Numbered from the stretch's first letter, positions 34,672 to 44,379 are shown. The stretch is 64,000 nt of DNA from Collimonas sp. OK412 (GCF_900112135.1 NZ_FOLC01000007.1:62001-126000); one strand, 5' to 3'. Numbers and translations: made by a program. The notes: generated by a model from the letters alone, not told the origin.

Positions 34672-37146
34672 ATGGCATCAAGTCTATGGTTTGCCGTCGC
34701 TTGCGGCATCATTGCCGTTGTCTATGGGCTGGTCTCGCGCAGCTGGATCCTGAAGCAGGATCCCGGAAATGCGCGCATGCAGGAAATTGCCGCGGCGATC
34801 CAGCAGGGAGCTGCGGCCTACCTGGCGCGCCAGTACCGCACCATCGCTATCGTCGGCGTGGTGTTGTTCATCATTATCGCGATACTGCCTGGACTGGGCC
34901 TGGTGACCGCGACCGGATTCCTGATCGGCGCGGTGCTGTCGGGAGCCTGCGGCTTCATCGGTATGAATGTTTCAGTGCGCGCCAATGTGCGCACCGCGCA
35001 AGCCGCCACCAAGGGCATGGGGCCGGCGCTGGATGTCGCTTTCCGCGGCGGCGCCATCACCGGCATGCTAGTGGTCGGGCTGGGGCTGCTGGGCGTGACC
35101 TTGTTCTTCTTGTGGCTGCTGGCGTTCGCCGGACCTTCCGGACTTTCCCTGCACGACATCATCCGACCTTTGATCGGACTGGCGTTCGGCGCTTCCCTGA
35201 TTTCGATTTTCGCGCGTCTCGGCGGCGGCATCTTTACCAAAGGGGCCGATGTCGGCGCCGACCTGGTAGGCAAGGTGGAAGCCGGCATCCCGGAGGACGA
35301 TCCGCGCAATCCCGCGGTGATCGCCGATAACGTCGGCGACAATGTCGGCGACTGCGCCGGCATGGCGGCCGACCTGTTCGAAACCTACGTGGTGACGCTG
35401 ATCGCCACCATGCTGCTGGGTTCCTTGCTGATCCACGGCGCCGAACTGCAAGCCGTGCTGTATCCGCTGGCTCTGGGCGGGGTGTCTATCCTGGCTTCCA
35501 TCGTCGGCTGTTCCATGGTCAAGGCCAAGCCTGGCAAGAAAATCATGTCGGCCTTGTATACCGGCCTGTGGTGGGCGGCGATCCTGAGCCTGATCGGTTT
35601 TGTCGTGGTGACCTGGCTGATCCTGCCGGAGCCGATGCGGGTGCCGATGATGGGCTCGGCCCTGATCGGCATCGTGCTGACCGGCCTGATGGTGTACATC
35701 ACCGAGTATTACACCGGCACCGATTTCAAGCCGGTGCGGCACATCGCGCAAGCTTCCACTACCGGCCACGGCACCAACATCATCGCCGGTCTTGGAGTCT
35801 CGATGAAATCGACTGCGTATCCGGTGCTGGCGGTGTGCGTCGCCATCCTGGCTTCATACTGGCTGGGCGGCCTGTACGGCATTGCGATTGCCGCTACCGC
35901 CATGTTGTCGATGGCCGGCATCATAGTCGCGCTGGACGCCTATGGCCCGATTACCGACAACGCTGGCGGCATCGCCGAGATGTCCGGCTTGCCTGATTCG
36001 GTGCGGGCGATTACCGATCCGCTGGATGCCGTCGGCAACACCACCAAGGCGGTCACCAAGGGTTACGCCATCGGCTCGGCCGGCCTGGCGGCGCTGGTGC
36101 TGTTCGCCGATTACACCCATGCGCTCGACTCGGTGGGGAAAAGCACGGTGTTCGACTTGTCGAATCCGCTGGTGATTGTCGGCCTGTTCATCGGCGGCCT
36201 GATTCCCTACCTGTTCGGGGCGATGGCGATGGAAGCGGTGGGGCGCGCAGCGGGCGCGGTAGTGATCGAAGTGCGGCGCCAGTTCCGCGACATCAAGGGC
36301 ATCATGGACGGCAGCGGCAAGCCGGAGTACGACAAGGCGGTCGACATGCTGACATCATCGGCCATCAAGGAAATGATCATCCCGTCGCTGCTGCCGGTGG
36401 TGGTGCCGATCCTGGTCGGCCTGATACTGGGACCGGCAGCCTTGGGCGGCTTGCTGATGGGGACCATCGTCACCGGCCTGTTCGTGGCGATTTCGATGAC
36501 CACCGGCGGCGGCGCCTGGGACAATGCCAAAAAATACATCGAGGATGGCAACCACGGCGGCAAGGGCTCGGAAGCGCACAAGGCGGCGGTGACCGGCGAT
36601 ACGGTCGGCGATCCTTACAAAGATACGGCGGGCCCGGCGGTCAATCCCCTGATCAAGATCATCAATATCGTGGCCTTGCTGCTGGTGCCGCTGCTGCCGG
36701 CTTCGGGCATGCAGCAGGCGGCGGCAGGCGCGCCGGTGGTGCTGGTGCCTGTGCCGGTAACCGCCCCGGCGACGGCGGTCATCGTCGACAACGGCGCTGC
36801 CGCGGCTACAGCTACAGCAGCGGTCCCGGCTTCTTCGCCGGCGACTGTTATCTACTTTGAATCCGGCAAGGCGGAAGCCCCGGCAGATACCGCTGAAAAA
36901 CTGGCAGCCGTGGTGGATGCGGCGAAAGCCAAGGCCGGCTCCAAAGTCGTGGTCAGCGGCTTTCACGACACCACCGGCGACCCAGCCAGGAACGAGGAAA
37001 TTTCCAAGGAGCGCGCCAAGAGCGTGAAAGCGATCCTGCTGATCGCGGGCGTGGCTGAAGACGCCATCGTGCTGGAAAAACCGCAAGTGACTACCGGCAG
37101 CGGCGATAACGCGCAGGCGCGGCGGGTCGAAGTCAGCGTCCGTTAA
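34672..37146 (+). CDS. hppA: Membrane proton-pumping pyrophosphatase fused to an OmpA-like peptidoglycan-binding domain
   Basis: An 824-aa protein. Residues 1 to about 680 are a complete H+-translocating pyrophosphatase that couples PPi hydrolysis to proton export. Motifs include [40 protein letters not shown], the DNAGGIAEM region and [14 protein letters not shown]. Lys459 in GNTTKAV is the residue marking K+-independent pumps. A 40-residue Ala/Val/Pro linker follows, then residues 724-824 form an OmpA-C domain ([10 protein letters not shown] ... ARRVEVSVR). Its peptidoglycan-contact residues Asp766 and Arg781 are present at the correct 15-residue spacing. The start at 34672 has GGAGG upstream. 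Confidence 0.93.
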   Translation: MASSLWFAVACGIIAVVYGLVSRSWILKQDPGNARMQEIAAAIQQGAAAYLARQYRTIAIVGVVLFIIIAILPGLGLVTATGFLIGAVLSGACGFIGMNVSVRANVRTAQAATKGMGPALDVAFRGGAITGMLVVGLGLLGVTLFFLWLLAFAGPSGLSLHDIIRPLIGLAFGASLISIFARLGGGIFTKGADVGADLVGKVEAGIPEDDPRNPAVIADNVGDNVGDCAGMAADLFETYVVTLIATMLLGSLLIHGAELQAVLYPLALGGVSILASIVGCSMVKAKPGKKIMSALYTGLWWAAILSLIGFVVVTWLILPEPMRVPMMGSALIGIVLTGLMVYITEYYTGTDFKPVRHIAQASTTGHGTNIIAGLGVSMKSTAYPVLAVCVAILASYWLGGLYGIAIAATAMLSMAGIIVALDAYGPITDNAGGIAEMSGLPDSVRAITDPLDAVGNTTKAVTKGYAIGSAGLAALVLFADYTHALDSVGKSTVFDLSNPLVIVGLFIGGLIPYLFGAMAMEAVGRAAGAVVIEVRRQFRDIKGIMDGSGKPEYDKAVDMLTSSAIKEMIIPSLLPVVVPILVGLILGPAALGGLLMGTIVTGLFVAISMTTGGGAWDNAKKYIEDGNHGGKGSEAHKAAVTGDTVGDPYKDTAGPAVNPLIKIINIVALLLVPLLPASGMQQAAAGAPVVLVPVPVTAPATAVIVDNGAAAATATAAVPASSPATVIYFESGKAEAPADTAEKLAAVVDAAKAKAGSKVVVSGFHDTTGDPARNEEISKERAKSVKAILLIAGVAEDAIVLEKPQVTTGSGDNAQARRVEVSVR

Positions 37147-37164
37147 ACCATTTGGCGAGGCCAG

Positions 37165-37197
37165 GGGAGCGGCGGGCACGGCTTGCCGCTCCCTTTT
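37165..37197 (+). terminator. Terminator of the pyrophosphatase gene
   Basis: GGGAGCGGC (37165-37173) and GCCGCTCCC (37185-37193) form a 9-bp stem, followed by TTTT. Confidence 0.85.
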
Positions 37198-37237
37198 ATC
37201 TTCTACAAATTTCTTCTCCCTGTTACTCTTCATATCC

Positions 37238-38440
37238 ATGGAGACAAAACAAAAAACGGGCCTTATCCTGACCGGCGGCGGCGCCCGCGCGGCTTACCAG
37301 GTTGGCGTGATGGATGCGGTGGCGTCCATCTTGCGCGAGCAGGGCTGGGCGCCGGAACAGAATCCCTTCGATATCATTTGCGGCACGTCCGCCGGCGCCA
37401 TCAACGCCACGGCGCTGGCTTGCCGGGTCGAGAACTTCGGCCTGGGCGTGCAAAAGCTGATGGATGTCTGGGAACACTTCACGGTTGAACAGGTATACCG
37501 CGCCGATTCGCTTGGCGTGCTGCGTTCGGGCGCACGCTGGCTGTCCCTGCTGTCGTTCGGCTGGCTGCTGCGCAAATGGCATGCGCATCCGCCCAATTCA
37601 CTGCTCGACAATACGCCGCTGATTACCTTGCTGCACCGGCTGCTGGATCTGGAGCGGCTCGATGCGGCGCTGGTCAACGGCCACCTGGAGGCGCTGGCGA
37701 TCACCGCATCCTCATACAGCGGCGGCCAGCACATTACCTTTTACCAGAGCGCCGTCGAAATCCAGGGCTGGACCCGCAGCCAGCGGCGGGCGGTCAGGGA
37801 CCAGATCAATGTCGGCCATTTGCTGGCGTCGTCGGCGATTCCTTTCATTTTTCCGGCGATCCCGATTTATTGCGACGGCCGCCGCGAATATTTCGGCGAC
37901 GGTTCGATGCGCCAGCTGGCGCCGATTTCTCCGGCGATCCACCTGGGTGCCAGCAAGGTGCTGGTGGTGGGCGCAGGGCGCCGCAAGGAAGCGCCGGCCG
38001 ATGCGCCCGTGTTTGCCCGTTACCCCAGCCTGGCGGAGATCGCCAGCCATGCCTTGTCCAGCATTTTCCTGGATGGACTGGCGGTGGATATCGAGCGGCT
38101 GGAGCGCATCAATCACACGCTTTCCTTCCTGACGGACGAGCAACGCCAGCGCACGCCGCTGAAACCTGTGGAAATGCTGATCATTTCACCGTCGGAGCAG
38201 ATCGATGATATTGCTACCAAGCATTTCGGCAGCTTGCCGTTGCCGATCCGCACCTTGCTCGGCGGCCTTGGCGCCAAGGACGCGCACGGCGGCGGTCTCG
38301 CCTCTTATCTGTTGTTCGAATCGGGATATACACGTGAACTGATACGCATGGGCCAGAAAGATACGCTGGCGCGGCGCGACGAAGTGGCCGATTTTTTTGG
38401 CCCGAGCCCGGCCGCCAGGCAAGCGGCGGAGAACTTGTGA
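37238..38440 (+). CDS. Patatin-like phospholipase
   Basis: A 400-aa lipid acyl hydrolase. The oxyanion hole is LTGGGARAAYQVGVM, the nucleophile is Ser51 in CGTSAGAIN, and the dyad Asp is Asp221 in YFGDGSMRQ. The C-terminal 170 residues (SLAEIASHALSSIFLDGL, then LLGGLGAKD) follow the layout of bacterial patatin proteins of this length. There is no signal peptide. It probably cleaves phospholipids or other acyl esters in the cytosol or at the inner membrane. It stands alone between two terminator-bounded regions. Confidence 0.87.
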   Translation: METKQKTGLILTGGGARAAYQVGVMDAVASILREQGWAPEQNPFDIICGTSAGAINATALACRVENFGLGVQKLMDVWEHFTVEQVYRADSLGVLRSGARWLSLLSFGWLLRKWHAHPPNSLLDNTPLITLLHRLLDLERLDAALVNGHLEALAITASSYSGGQHITFYQSAVEIQGWTRSQRRAVRDQINVGHLLASSAIPFIFPAIPIYCDGRREYFGDGSMRQLAPISPAIHLGASKVLVVGAGRRKEAPADAPVFARYPSLAEIASHALSSIFLDGLAVDIERLERINHTLSFLTDEQRQRTPLKPVEMLIISPSEQIDDIATKHFGSLPLPIRTLLGGLGAKDAHGGGLASYLLFESGYTRELIRMGQKDTLARRDEVADFFGPSPAARQAAENL

Positions 38441-38552
38441 TCGGTAAATATTGTCAAATATTGCAACACTTGCAGCCGTGACAAGGATACGGGTTGATTC
38501 GTTTTCATCAACACGTTACCCTACGGTATCAGAACCATAAAATATTAAATTT

Positions 38553-38975
38553 ATGAAAAGCCACGCAACCCGGCGCCATTTCCCTGGTCTAAGTTCCGAT
38601 TTCGCCGTGGCTATATTGCGTAACGGAATCTTGCTGTTGCTTGGCTTGCTGCTGTCTTTTCAAGTATTTGCAAGGGAATCCCTGCCGCAGGATGTGGTTT
38701 CGGTAGGCCAGTTGCCGCAGGAAGCGCAAGCGACATTGATATTGATTAAGCAGGGCGGACCGTTCCCGTACGCCAAGGATGGCGTGGTATTCGGCAATTA
38801 TGAAGGGATGCTGCCCAGGCAGCGGCGCGGGTATTACCACGAATTCACGGTGAAAACGCCGCGTTCCCGCAACCGCGGCGCACGCCGGATCATCGCCGGC
38901 GGCAATCCACAGACCTCAGGCGAGTATTACTACACTGATAATCATTATCAAACTTTCAGACGCATCCAAGAGTGA
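38553..38975 (+). CDS. Secreted guanyl-specific ribonuclease (RNase Sa/T1 family)
   Basis: A 140-aa precursor. A hydrophobic segment at residues 21-40 (ending LLLSFQVFA) acts as signal peptide after a basic 20-residue lead. The mature part aligns with Streptomyces RNase Sa: GPFPYAKDGVVFGNYEGMLP, then YYHEFTVKTP, RGARRIIAGG and DNHYQTF. Catalytic residues fit Glu97, Arg108, Arg112 and His131; the Glu-to-Arg spacings of 11 and 15 equal those of RNase Sa. It would cut RNA after G outside the cytosol. The barstar-like inhibitor gene follows directly, as expected for protection of the producer. Confidence 0.88.
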   Translation: MKSHATRRHFPGLSSDFAVAILRNGILLLLGLLLSFQVFARESLPQDVVSVGQLPQEAQATLILIKQGGPFPYAKDGVVFGNYEGMLPRQRRGYYHEFTVKTPRSRNRGARRIIAGGNPQTSGEYYYTDNHYQTFRRIQE

Positions 38976-39028
38976 CTGAGATACAAAAACAACAGCAATC
39001 CATCATCATTGCTCTAGCTGAGGGAAAA

Positions 39029-39427
39029 ATGAGTTTGTTTAAAACCGTACCGCCAAATGTAGTGCAGTCCATCCGCGCCTTCCGTGTGACCGACCTGCAG
39101 GCGGAGGCCAGCCGCCTCGGGCAGCATTTCCTGTATGCCTATTGCGCGGAAGCAACGACTAAACAGCAAGTGCTGGCAAATATCGCCCACGCCTTCCATT
39201 TTCCCAAGCATTTCGGCAAGAATTTCGACGCGCTGGCCGATTGCCTGACCGACCTGGCCCACAAAGCCGGCCCGCAGCCGGGTTTCATTGTGGTGATCGA
39301 ACAACTGCCGAATACCCCCAAGTTCGACAAGGAAGCACGGGAAACCCTGCTCGACGTATTCCGCGACAGCGCCGATTTCTGGGCCGACAAAAAAGTAGCT
39401 TTTCGCGTTTTTTATTCATTCCAGTAA
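39029..39427 (+). CDS. Barstar-family ribonuclease inhibitor
   Basis: A 132-aa cytosolic protein with the barstar fold: FPKHFGKNFDALADCLTDL matches the barstar helix that plugs the RNase active site. Asp67 and Asp71 (NFDALADCL) occupy the positions of the key inhibitory acids Asp35 and Asp39. The start at 39029 was chosen for its GAGGG ribosome site five bases upstream. A GTG at 38972 in the same frame overlaps the RNase stop (GTGA) and would add 19 residues. It is cotranscribed with the ribonuclease gene. Confidence 0.87.
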   Translation: MSLFKTVPPNVVQSIRAFRVTDLQAEASRLGQHFLYAYCAEATTKQQVLANIAHAFHFPKHFGKNFDALADCLTDLAHKAGPQPGFIVVIEQLPNTPKFDKEARETLLDVFRDSADFWADKKVAFRVFYSFQ

Positions 39428-39450
39428 CACAGTTTTAATCAAAATTTACC

Positions 39451-39472
39451 GCTGTTTTTAATCAAAAACAGC
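39451..39472. repeat. Hairpin between the barstar and purN genes
   Basis: GCTGTTTTT and AAAAACAGC are perfect 9-bp arms around a 4-nt loop (AATC). No T-run follows, so it is an imperfect terminator at best for the RNase/barstar unit. Confidence 0.45.
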
Positions 39473-39496
39473 ATTGCAACGGGTACAATGCGCGCC

Positions 39497-40117
39497 ATGA
39501 GAAGCATTGTTATCCTGATTTCCGGGCGTGGCAGCAACATGCAAGCCATCGTCCGCGCCGCTCAAACCGAACAATGGCCTGCCAGAATCGCCGCTATCAT
39601 CAGCAACCGGGCAGATGCCGAGGGTTTGAAATTTGCCGCTGCCCAAGGCATTCCAACGGCAGTGGTTGCGAATAAAGACTATCCTGATCGTGAACAGTTC
39701 GACGCCGCCTTACGCCTCGTGATTGACGGATTTGCCCCGGACCTGGTGGTGCTGGCGGGTTTCATGCGTATTTTGACTGCGCCGCTGGTGGAGCATTATG
39801 CCGGCCGCATGCTGAATATCCATCCCTCTTTGCTGCCGAGTTTTCCAGGAATGGCGACCCACAGGCAAGCGCTGCAGGCCGGCGTTAAGGTGCATGGCGC
39901 GACCGTGCATTTTGTCACGCCGATGCTGGACCATGGCCCGATCGTGGCGCAGGTCGTGGTGGCGGTGCTGGAAGACGATACCGAACAGTCGCTGGAGCAG
40001 CGCGTGCTGGTCGAAGAGCATCAGCTATATCCGCGCGCAGTGCGCTGGTTTGTCGAAAATCGGCTGAGCATCGAAGATGGACGGGTGCATAACAGTGCGG
40101 CTCCGCACGAACGCTAA
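39497..40117 (+). CDS. purN: Phosphoribosylglycinamide formyltransferase
   Basis: A 206-aa purine-biosynthesis enzyme that formylates GAR with 10-formyl-THF. Motifs are VILISGRGSNMQAI, AGFMRIL, catalytic Asn/His in NIHPSLLPSFPG, and Asp in PMLDHGPIVAQ. The start at 39497 (MRSIVILISG) fits homologues. An ATG at 39488 overlaps a -10-like TACAAT (39484-39489), which would place the transcript start next to the chosen codon, possibly a very short leader. Confidence 0.93.
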   Translation: MRSIVILISGRGSNMQAIVRAAQTEQWPARIAAIISNRADAEGLKFAAAQGIPTAVVANKDYPDREQFDAALRLVIDGFAPDLVVLAGFMRILTAPLVEHYAGRMLNIHPSLLPSFPGMATHRQALQAGVKVHGATVHFVTPMLDHGPIVAQVVVAVLEDDTEQSLEQRVLVEEHQLYPRAVRWFVENRLSIEDGRVHNSAAPHER

Positions 40118-40181
40118 TACCGGCGTTTGGCAAGCCCGAGCGCGACCAACAGATTAAAAAGATTTTTATGAAAGATTCATT

Positions 40182-41435
40182 ATGAGATTGCCTCCCGCGA
40201 TCATCGGTCACACCGAAGAAGTTCTGCGCGAAATTTTACGTTTTACCGGCCCTGCCGACGGCACCTTGTCGCGCTATTTCCGCGATCATCCGAAGCTCGG
40301 TTCGCGCGAGCGCGGCGTGATCGCCGAAGCGGTCTACGGCCTGCTGCGCAACAAGGCGATCTACACCAGCTTCGCCGAATCCGGCAACGGCCCGACCATG
40401 CGCCGCATGACCCTGCTGGGCCTGGCCGATGCGGTCAGCATCGAGTCGCTGGGCGGTTTGTCTGAAGAAGAAACCGAATGGCTGACACGGGTCGCCGAGA
40501 TCGATCGTAACCTGATGCCGCCGCTGATGCGTTCCAACTTGCCGCAATGGCTGTTCGACAAACTGGTGGCGCGCGACGGCGAAGCCGCTACCTTGCAGCT
40601 GGCGCATGCGATGAACCAGCCGGCGCCGCTCGACCTGCGTGTGAATTCGCTCAAGGCTAATCGGGAAGACGTCATCGCCGCTTTGGCTGAAGCGCCGATC
40701 TTGTGCGAGCCGACCCCTTATGCGCCGCTTGGCTTGCGCGTCATCAAGAAACCGACTTTGCAAAACCTGCCGCTGTTCAAGAGCGGCGCGATCGAGGTGC
40801 AGGATGAAGGCAGCCAGCTGCTGGCGCAGATCGTCGGCGCCAAGCGCGGCGAGATGGTAGTCGATTTCTGCGCCGGCGCCGGCGGCAAGACGCTGGCCCT
40901 GGGCGCGACCATGCGCAACACCGGTCGCCTGTATGCCTTCGATGTTTCCGAGAAACGCCTGGCGAAACTCAAGCCGCGCATGGCGCGCAGCGGTTTGTCC
41001 AACATCCATCCGGTACTGATCGCGCACGAGAATGACGGCAAGGTAAAGCGCCTGGCCGGCAAGATCGACCGGGTGCTGGTCGATGCGCCGTGCAGCGGCC
41101 TCGGCACGCTGCGCCGCAATCCGGACGTCAAATGGCGGCAGACGCCGGAAGCGATTGTCGAGATGAATGCCAAGCAGATCGCGATCCTGTCCAGTGCTGC
41201 GCGCCTGGTCAAGTCTGGCGGCCGCCTGGTGTACGGCACCTGCAGCCTGCTGGATGAAGAAAACGACGCGATCGCGGCGCAGTTCCTGGCCAGCCACGAA
41301 GATTTCTCGCTGGTGCCGATGAAAGATGTACTGGCCGAGCAAAAGATTGAACTGGAGATGGGCGACTATCTCAAGCTGTTGCCGCACCAGCACCAGACCG
41401 ACGGTTTCTTTGCCGCGGTGTTCGTGCGCAAATAA
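40182..41435 (+). CDS. RsmB-family RNA cytosine-5 methyltransferase
   Basis: A 417-aa SAM-dependent RNA m5C methyltransferase. An N-terminal NusB-like helical segment is followed by the catalytic Rossmann domain: IEVQDEGSQLLAQI, the SAM loop VDFCAGAGGKTLAL, motif IV DAPCSGLGTLRRNPDVKW with one catalytic Cys, and motif VI YGTCSLLDEEN with the nucleophilic Cys. It probably modifies 16S rRNA, as RsmB or RsmF do, though the exact base cannot be assigned. It lies downstream of purN, an order seen in related genomes. Confidence 0.88.
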   Translation: MRLPPAIIGHTEEVLREILRFTGPADGTLSRYFRDHPKLGSRERGVIAEAVYGLLRNKAIYTSFAESGNGPTMRRMTLLGLADAVSIESLGGLSEEETEWLTRVAEIDRNLMPPLMRSNLPQWLFDKLVARDGEAATLQLAHAMNQPAPLDLRVNSLKANREDVIAALAEAPILCEPTPYAPLGLRVIKKPTLQNLPLFKSGAIEVQDEGSQLLAQIVGAKRGEMVVDFCAGAGGKTLALGATMRNTGRLYAFDVSEKRLAKLKPRMARSGLSNIHPVLIAHENDGKVKRLAGKIDRVLVDAPCSGLGTLRRNPDVKWRQTPEAIVEMNAKQIAILSSAARLVKSGGRLVYGTCSLLDEENDAIAAQFLASHEDFSLVPMKDVLAEQKIELEMGDYLKLLPHQHQTDGFFAAVFVRK

Positions 41436-41490
41436 GCAGGCGGTTCGACTGATGACGTGACCGCCAGGACGTTACGCTGTACGCAAAATA

Positions 41491-42864
41491 ATGCCAGATA
41501 TCTTTACCGAACTACTCAACGACCTGCTGAACAGCTTGCGTGCGCCGGGTTTGCCGGCGCAGGTCGGCCTGCTGTTGTTATGCGTAGGCCTGGGCTGGCT
41601 GCTGGCTCGCCTGCTGCGGCGCACTTTCAGCGTCAGTACGGTGCAGCCGCCGGCGATGCAGATCGGACTCGGCAGTTTTGCCAAGGTCTTGACTCCCATC
41701 ATTACCTTGCTTTTGCTGATACTGGTCAAGCTGGCGCTGCAGAAATGGCATCAGCCGGTGGATATCATGCGGCTGATGATCCCATTGGTGGCTTCGCTGG
41801 CGCTGATGCGTTTCGTGTTTTATGTCTTGCGCCGGGTTTTCGCGCGCAACAGCGGCGTCGGCACCTTCCTGCTGCTGTTTGAAAAGAGTTTCGGCGTGCT
41901 GGTCTGGATCGGCTTGCTGCTGTACATCACCGGCTGGTGGCCAGACCTGTTCGACTACCTGGACGGCACGGTGCTGCCTATCGGTCGCTACAAGGTGTCG
42001 CTGCTGGCGATCATGCAGGCGCTGGTCTCGGTGCTGGTGACGCTGGTGATTGCCTTGTGGGCCGGCGCCGCGCTGGAAGAGCGCCTGATGCGCGTCAATA
42101 CCGTGCATTCGTCGGTACGCACGGTGGTGGCGCGCATGGCGCGCGCTGTCCTGATCCTGATTGCCGTATTGCTGAGCTTGTCACTGGTGGGCATCGACCT
42201 GACGGTGCTGTCGGTATTCGGCGGTGCTTTGGGCGTGGCGCTGGGGCTTGGTTTACAGAAAATCGCCAGCAGTTATGTGTCAGGCTTCGTGATTTTGCTG
42301 GAGCGCAGCCTGGCGATCGGCGATATGGTCGGGGTCAGCACGTTTTACGGCAAGGTGGTCCAGATCAACAGCCGCTACACCGTGCTGCAAGGGTTGGACG
42401 GGATCGATACGGTGGTGCCGAATGAAGTCTTCATGATCAATTCGGTGCAGAATTATTCGCTGACCAACCGCGTGCTGCGCCTGGCGGCGCATGTGACGAT
42501 CGAGCATCAGGACGATGTCGAAAGCGTATTGTTGCTGCTGGAGCAGGTTGTGGTCGAGGTTGAGCGGGTGTCGCACGAAATCCTGCCGCAGGCCTTGCTG
42601 CTGAAGATCGGTCCCGACGGGCTAGAGCTAGAGGTCGGATTCTGGATCACGGATCCGGAGAACGGCCGGCTGAATGTGTTGTCTGACGTTAACCGTGCCA
42701 TCTGGCGCGTGTTGCAAGCCCGTCACATTAAGGTTGCACAGGTGAAACGGGATATCAGGATGATGCACGAGACGGAGTTGTATAAAGGTAATTTCGACGC
42801 CGATTCGCAACAAGATTTGCCATTAGATCGCCTGCGCGGCGCGCCAAAACCCAAAAACATCTAA
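41491..42864 (+). CDS. MscS-family mechanosensitive ion channel
   Basis: A 457-aa inner-membrane protein. About five membrane segments precede the MscS pore helix VLSVFGGALGVALGLGLQKI. The signature FVILLERSLAIGDMVGV and the beta domain (YTVLQGLDGIDTVVPN EVF) follow, then a C-terminal cytosolic domain. It should open under membrane tension to relieve osmotic downshock. The extra N-terminal helices make it larger than E. coli MscS (286 aa). It starts 55 bases after the methyltransferase gene. Confidence 0.9.
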   Translation: MPDIFTELLNDLLNSLRAPGLPAQVGLLLLCVGLGWLLARLLRRTFSVSTVQPPAMQIGLGSFAKVLTPIITLLLLILVKLALQKWHQPVDIMRLMIPLVASLALMRFVFYVLRRVFARNSGVGTFLLLFEKSFGVLVWIGLLLYITGWWPDLFDYLDGTVLPIGRYKVSLLAIMQALVSVLVTLVIALWAGAALEERLMRVNTVHSSVRTVVARMARAVLILIAVLLSLSLVGIDLTVLSVFGGALGVALGLGLQKIASSYVSGFVILLERSLAIGDMVGVSTFYGKVVQINSRYTVLQGLDGIDTVVPNEVFMINSVQNYSLTNRVLRLAAHVTIEHQDDVESVLLLLEQVVVEVERVSHEILPQALLLKIGPDGLELEVGFWITDPENGRLNVLSDVNRAIWRVLQARHIKVAQVKRDIRMMHETELYKGNFDADSQQDLPLDRLRGAPKPKNI

Positions 42865-42987
42865 TAATAAGGGTACAATTGCACTCGAAATTCGGGTAAC
42901 TGTTCGGTAACTACCCGTCAACTTACCCGTATCTCACTGTAAATAAGCAGTGGCATCATCTACCCATCTACACATGGAGTACACATA

Positions 42988-44181
42988 GTGTTCAATGCAA
43001 TACTCGATTTCTTATCGAATGGCGTAACAGGCGCGAGCGCCTGGCAGGTCGTCGTGTTCACGCTGGTCGTGACACATATCACGATTGCTGCAGTGACTAT
43101 TTTCCTGCACCGTTGCCAAGCTCACCGCGCTCTCGACCTGCACGCGATTCCAAGTCATTTCTTCCGTTTCTGGCTGTGGCTGACGACCGGCATGGTGACC
43201 AAGGAATGGGCTTCGATCCACCGCAAGCATCACGCAAAGTGCGATACCGAGGAAGATCCGCATAGCCCGGTAACGCGCGGCATCAAGAAAGTATTCTGGG
43301 AAGGCGCGGAGCTGTACCGTGCAGAATCCAAGAACCTGGAAACCATGGAAAAATTCGGCCATGGCACACCGGACGACTGGATCGAGAGAAACCTGTATAC
43401 CAAGCACAGCGCGCTGGGCATCGTGGCCATGCTGTTTATCGACATCATGCTGTTCGGCGTCATCGGCGTCAGCGTCTGGGCCGTGCAAATGGTCTGGATC
43501 CCGATTACCGCTGCCGGCATCATCAACGGCATCGGCCACTACTGGGGCTATCGCAACTACGATTGCAACGATGCTGCGACCAACATCATCCCGTTCGGCA
43601 TCATCATCGGCGGCGAAGAGCTGCACAATAATCATCACACCTTCGGCACTTCCGCCAAGCTGTCGTCGAAGTGGTACGAGTTCGACATCGGCTGGATGTA
43701 TATCCGCATGCTGGAAATCTGCGGCCTGGCCAAGGTCAAGAAAATCGCACCTGCGCCAAAATTCAACCACACCAAGCTGGTGCCGGACCTGGACACGCTG
43801 CAATCGGTGATCGCCAACCGCTACGACGTCATGGCCAAGTACGCCAAATCGCTGAAGAGCGCCTGGCATGAAGAGCGCGGCCAGCTGACAGACAAAGCCA
43901 AGCAGGGCGCCGTTTTCCTGAAGTCGTCGAAGAAACTGCTGCAACGCGAACCGACCAAGCTGGAAGCGCCGCAGAAGCAGCAATTGACCGAGTTGTTCCT
44001 GCATAGCAAAGCGCTGCAAACCATGCACGAGATGCGGGTTGAGCTGGGTGCGATATGGGAGCGTTCACACTTTACGCGCGATCAGTTGCTGCATCAGCTG
44101 CAAGACTGGTGCGCACGTGCCGAAGCGTCGGGCATCAAGTCGCTGCAGGATTTCTCGCTGCGCCTGCGTAGTTATTCCTGA
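42988..44181 (+). CDS. Membrane fatty-acid desaturase (OLE1/acyl-CoA delta-9 type)
   Basis: A 397-aa integral membrane diiron desaturase. The three His boxes are HRCQAH, HRKHH and HNNHH, and membrane segments flank them. The C-terminal 120 residues are a charged, mostly helical extension (SLKSAWHEERGQLTDKAK onward) longer than in the minimal enzyme, as in other betaproteobacterial homologues. It should introduce a cis double bond into acyl chains, helping membrane fluidity. The start is GTG at 42988. An AT-rich 123-bp region precedes it and a strong terminator follows. Confidence 0.9.
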   Translation: MFNAILDFLSNGVTGASAWQVVVFTLVVTHITIAAVTIFLHRCQAHRALDLHAIPSHFFRFWLWLTTGMVTKEWASIHRKHHAKCDTEEDPHSPVTRGIKKVFWEGAELYRAESKNLETMEKFGHGTPDDWIERNLYTKHSALGIVAMLFIDIMLFGVIGVSVWAVQMVWIPITAAGIINGIGHYWGYRNYDCNDAATNIIPFGIIIGGEELHNNHHTFGTSAKLSSKWYEFDIGWMYIRMLEICGLAKVKKIAPAPKFNHTKLVPDLDTLQSVIANRYDVMAKYAKSLKSAWHEERGQLTDKAKQGAVFLKSSKKLLQREPTKLEAPQKQQLTELFLHSKALQTMHEMRVELGAIWERSHFTRDQLLHQLQDWCARAEASGIKSLQDFSLRLRSYS

Positions 44182-44228
44182 GTCGCTGGACAGGGCGCTG
44201 TTGTATTGAGGCGTCTGATCCTGCCAAG

Positions 44229-44261
44229 AAAACGGTCCATGCAAATCGGACCGTTTTTTTT
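44229..44261 (+). terminator. Terminator of the desaturase gene
   Basis: AAAACGGTCC and GGACCGTTTT form a 10-bp stem with a 9-nt loop, followed by four more Ts. Confidence 0.92.
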
Positions 44262-44325
44262 CGCCCGACGTGTTTGCGGGGGCGTTGCTGCACAGGCCCG
44301 GACGCCTGCCGCAGCGTAGGGACGT

Positions 44326-44364
44326 AAAAAAGCCCCGCAGGACAGATGTCTTGCGGGGCTTTTT
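44326..44364 (-). terminator. Terminator of the rpmB-rpmG operon
   Basis: AAAAAGCCCCGCA and TGCGGGGCTTTTT form a 13-bp stem; read on the minus strand a run of Ts ends it 16 bases after the rpmG stop. The structure is symmetric and may work both ways. Confidence 0.9.
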
Positions 44365-44379
44365 GCAGAGCAGGATCAA

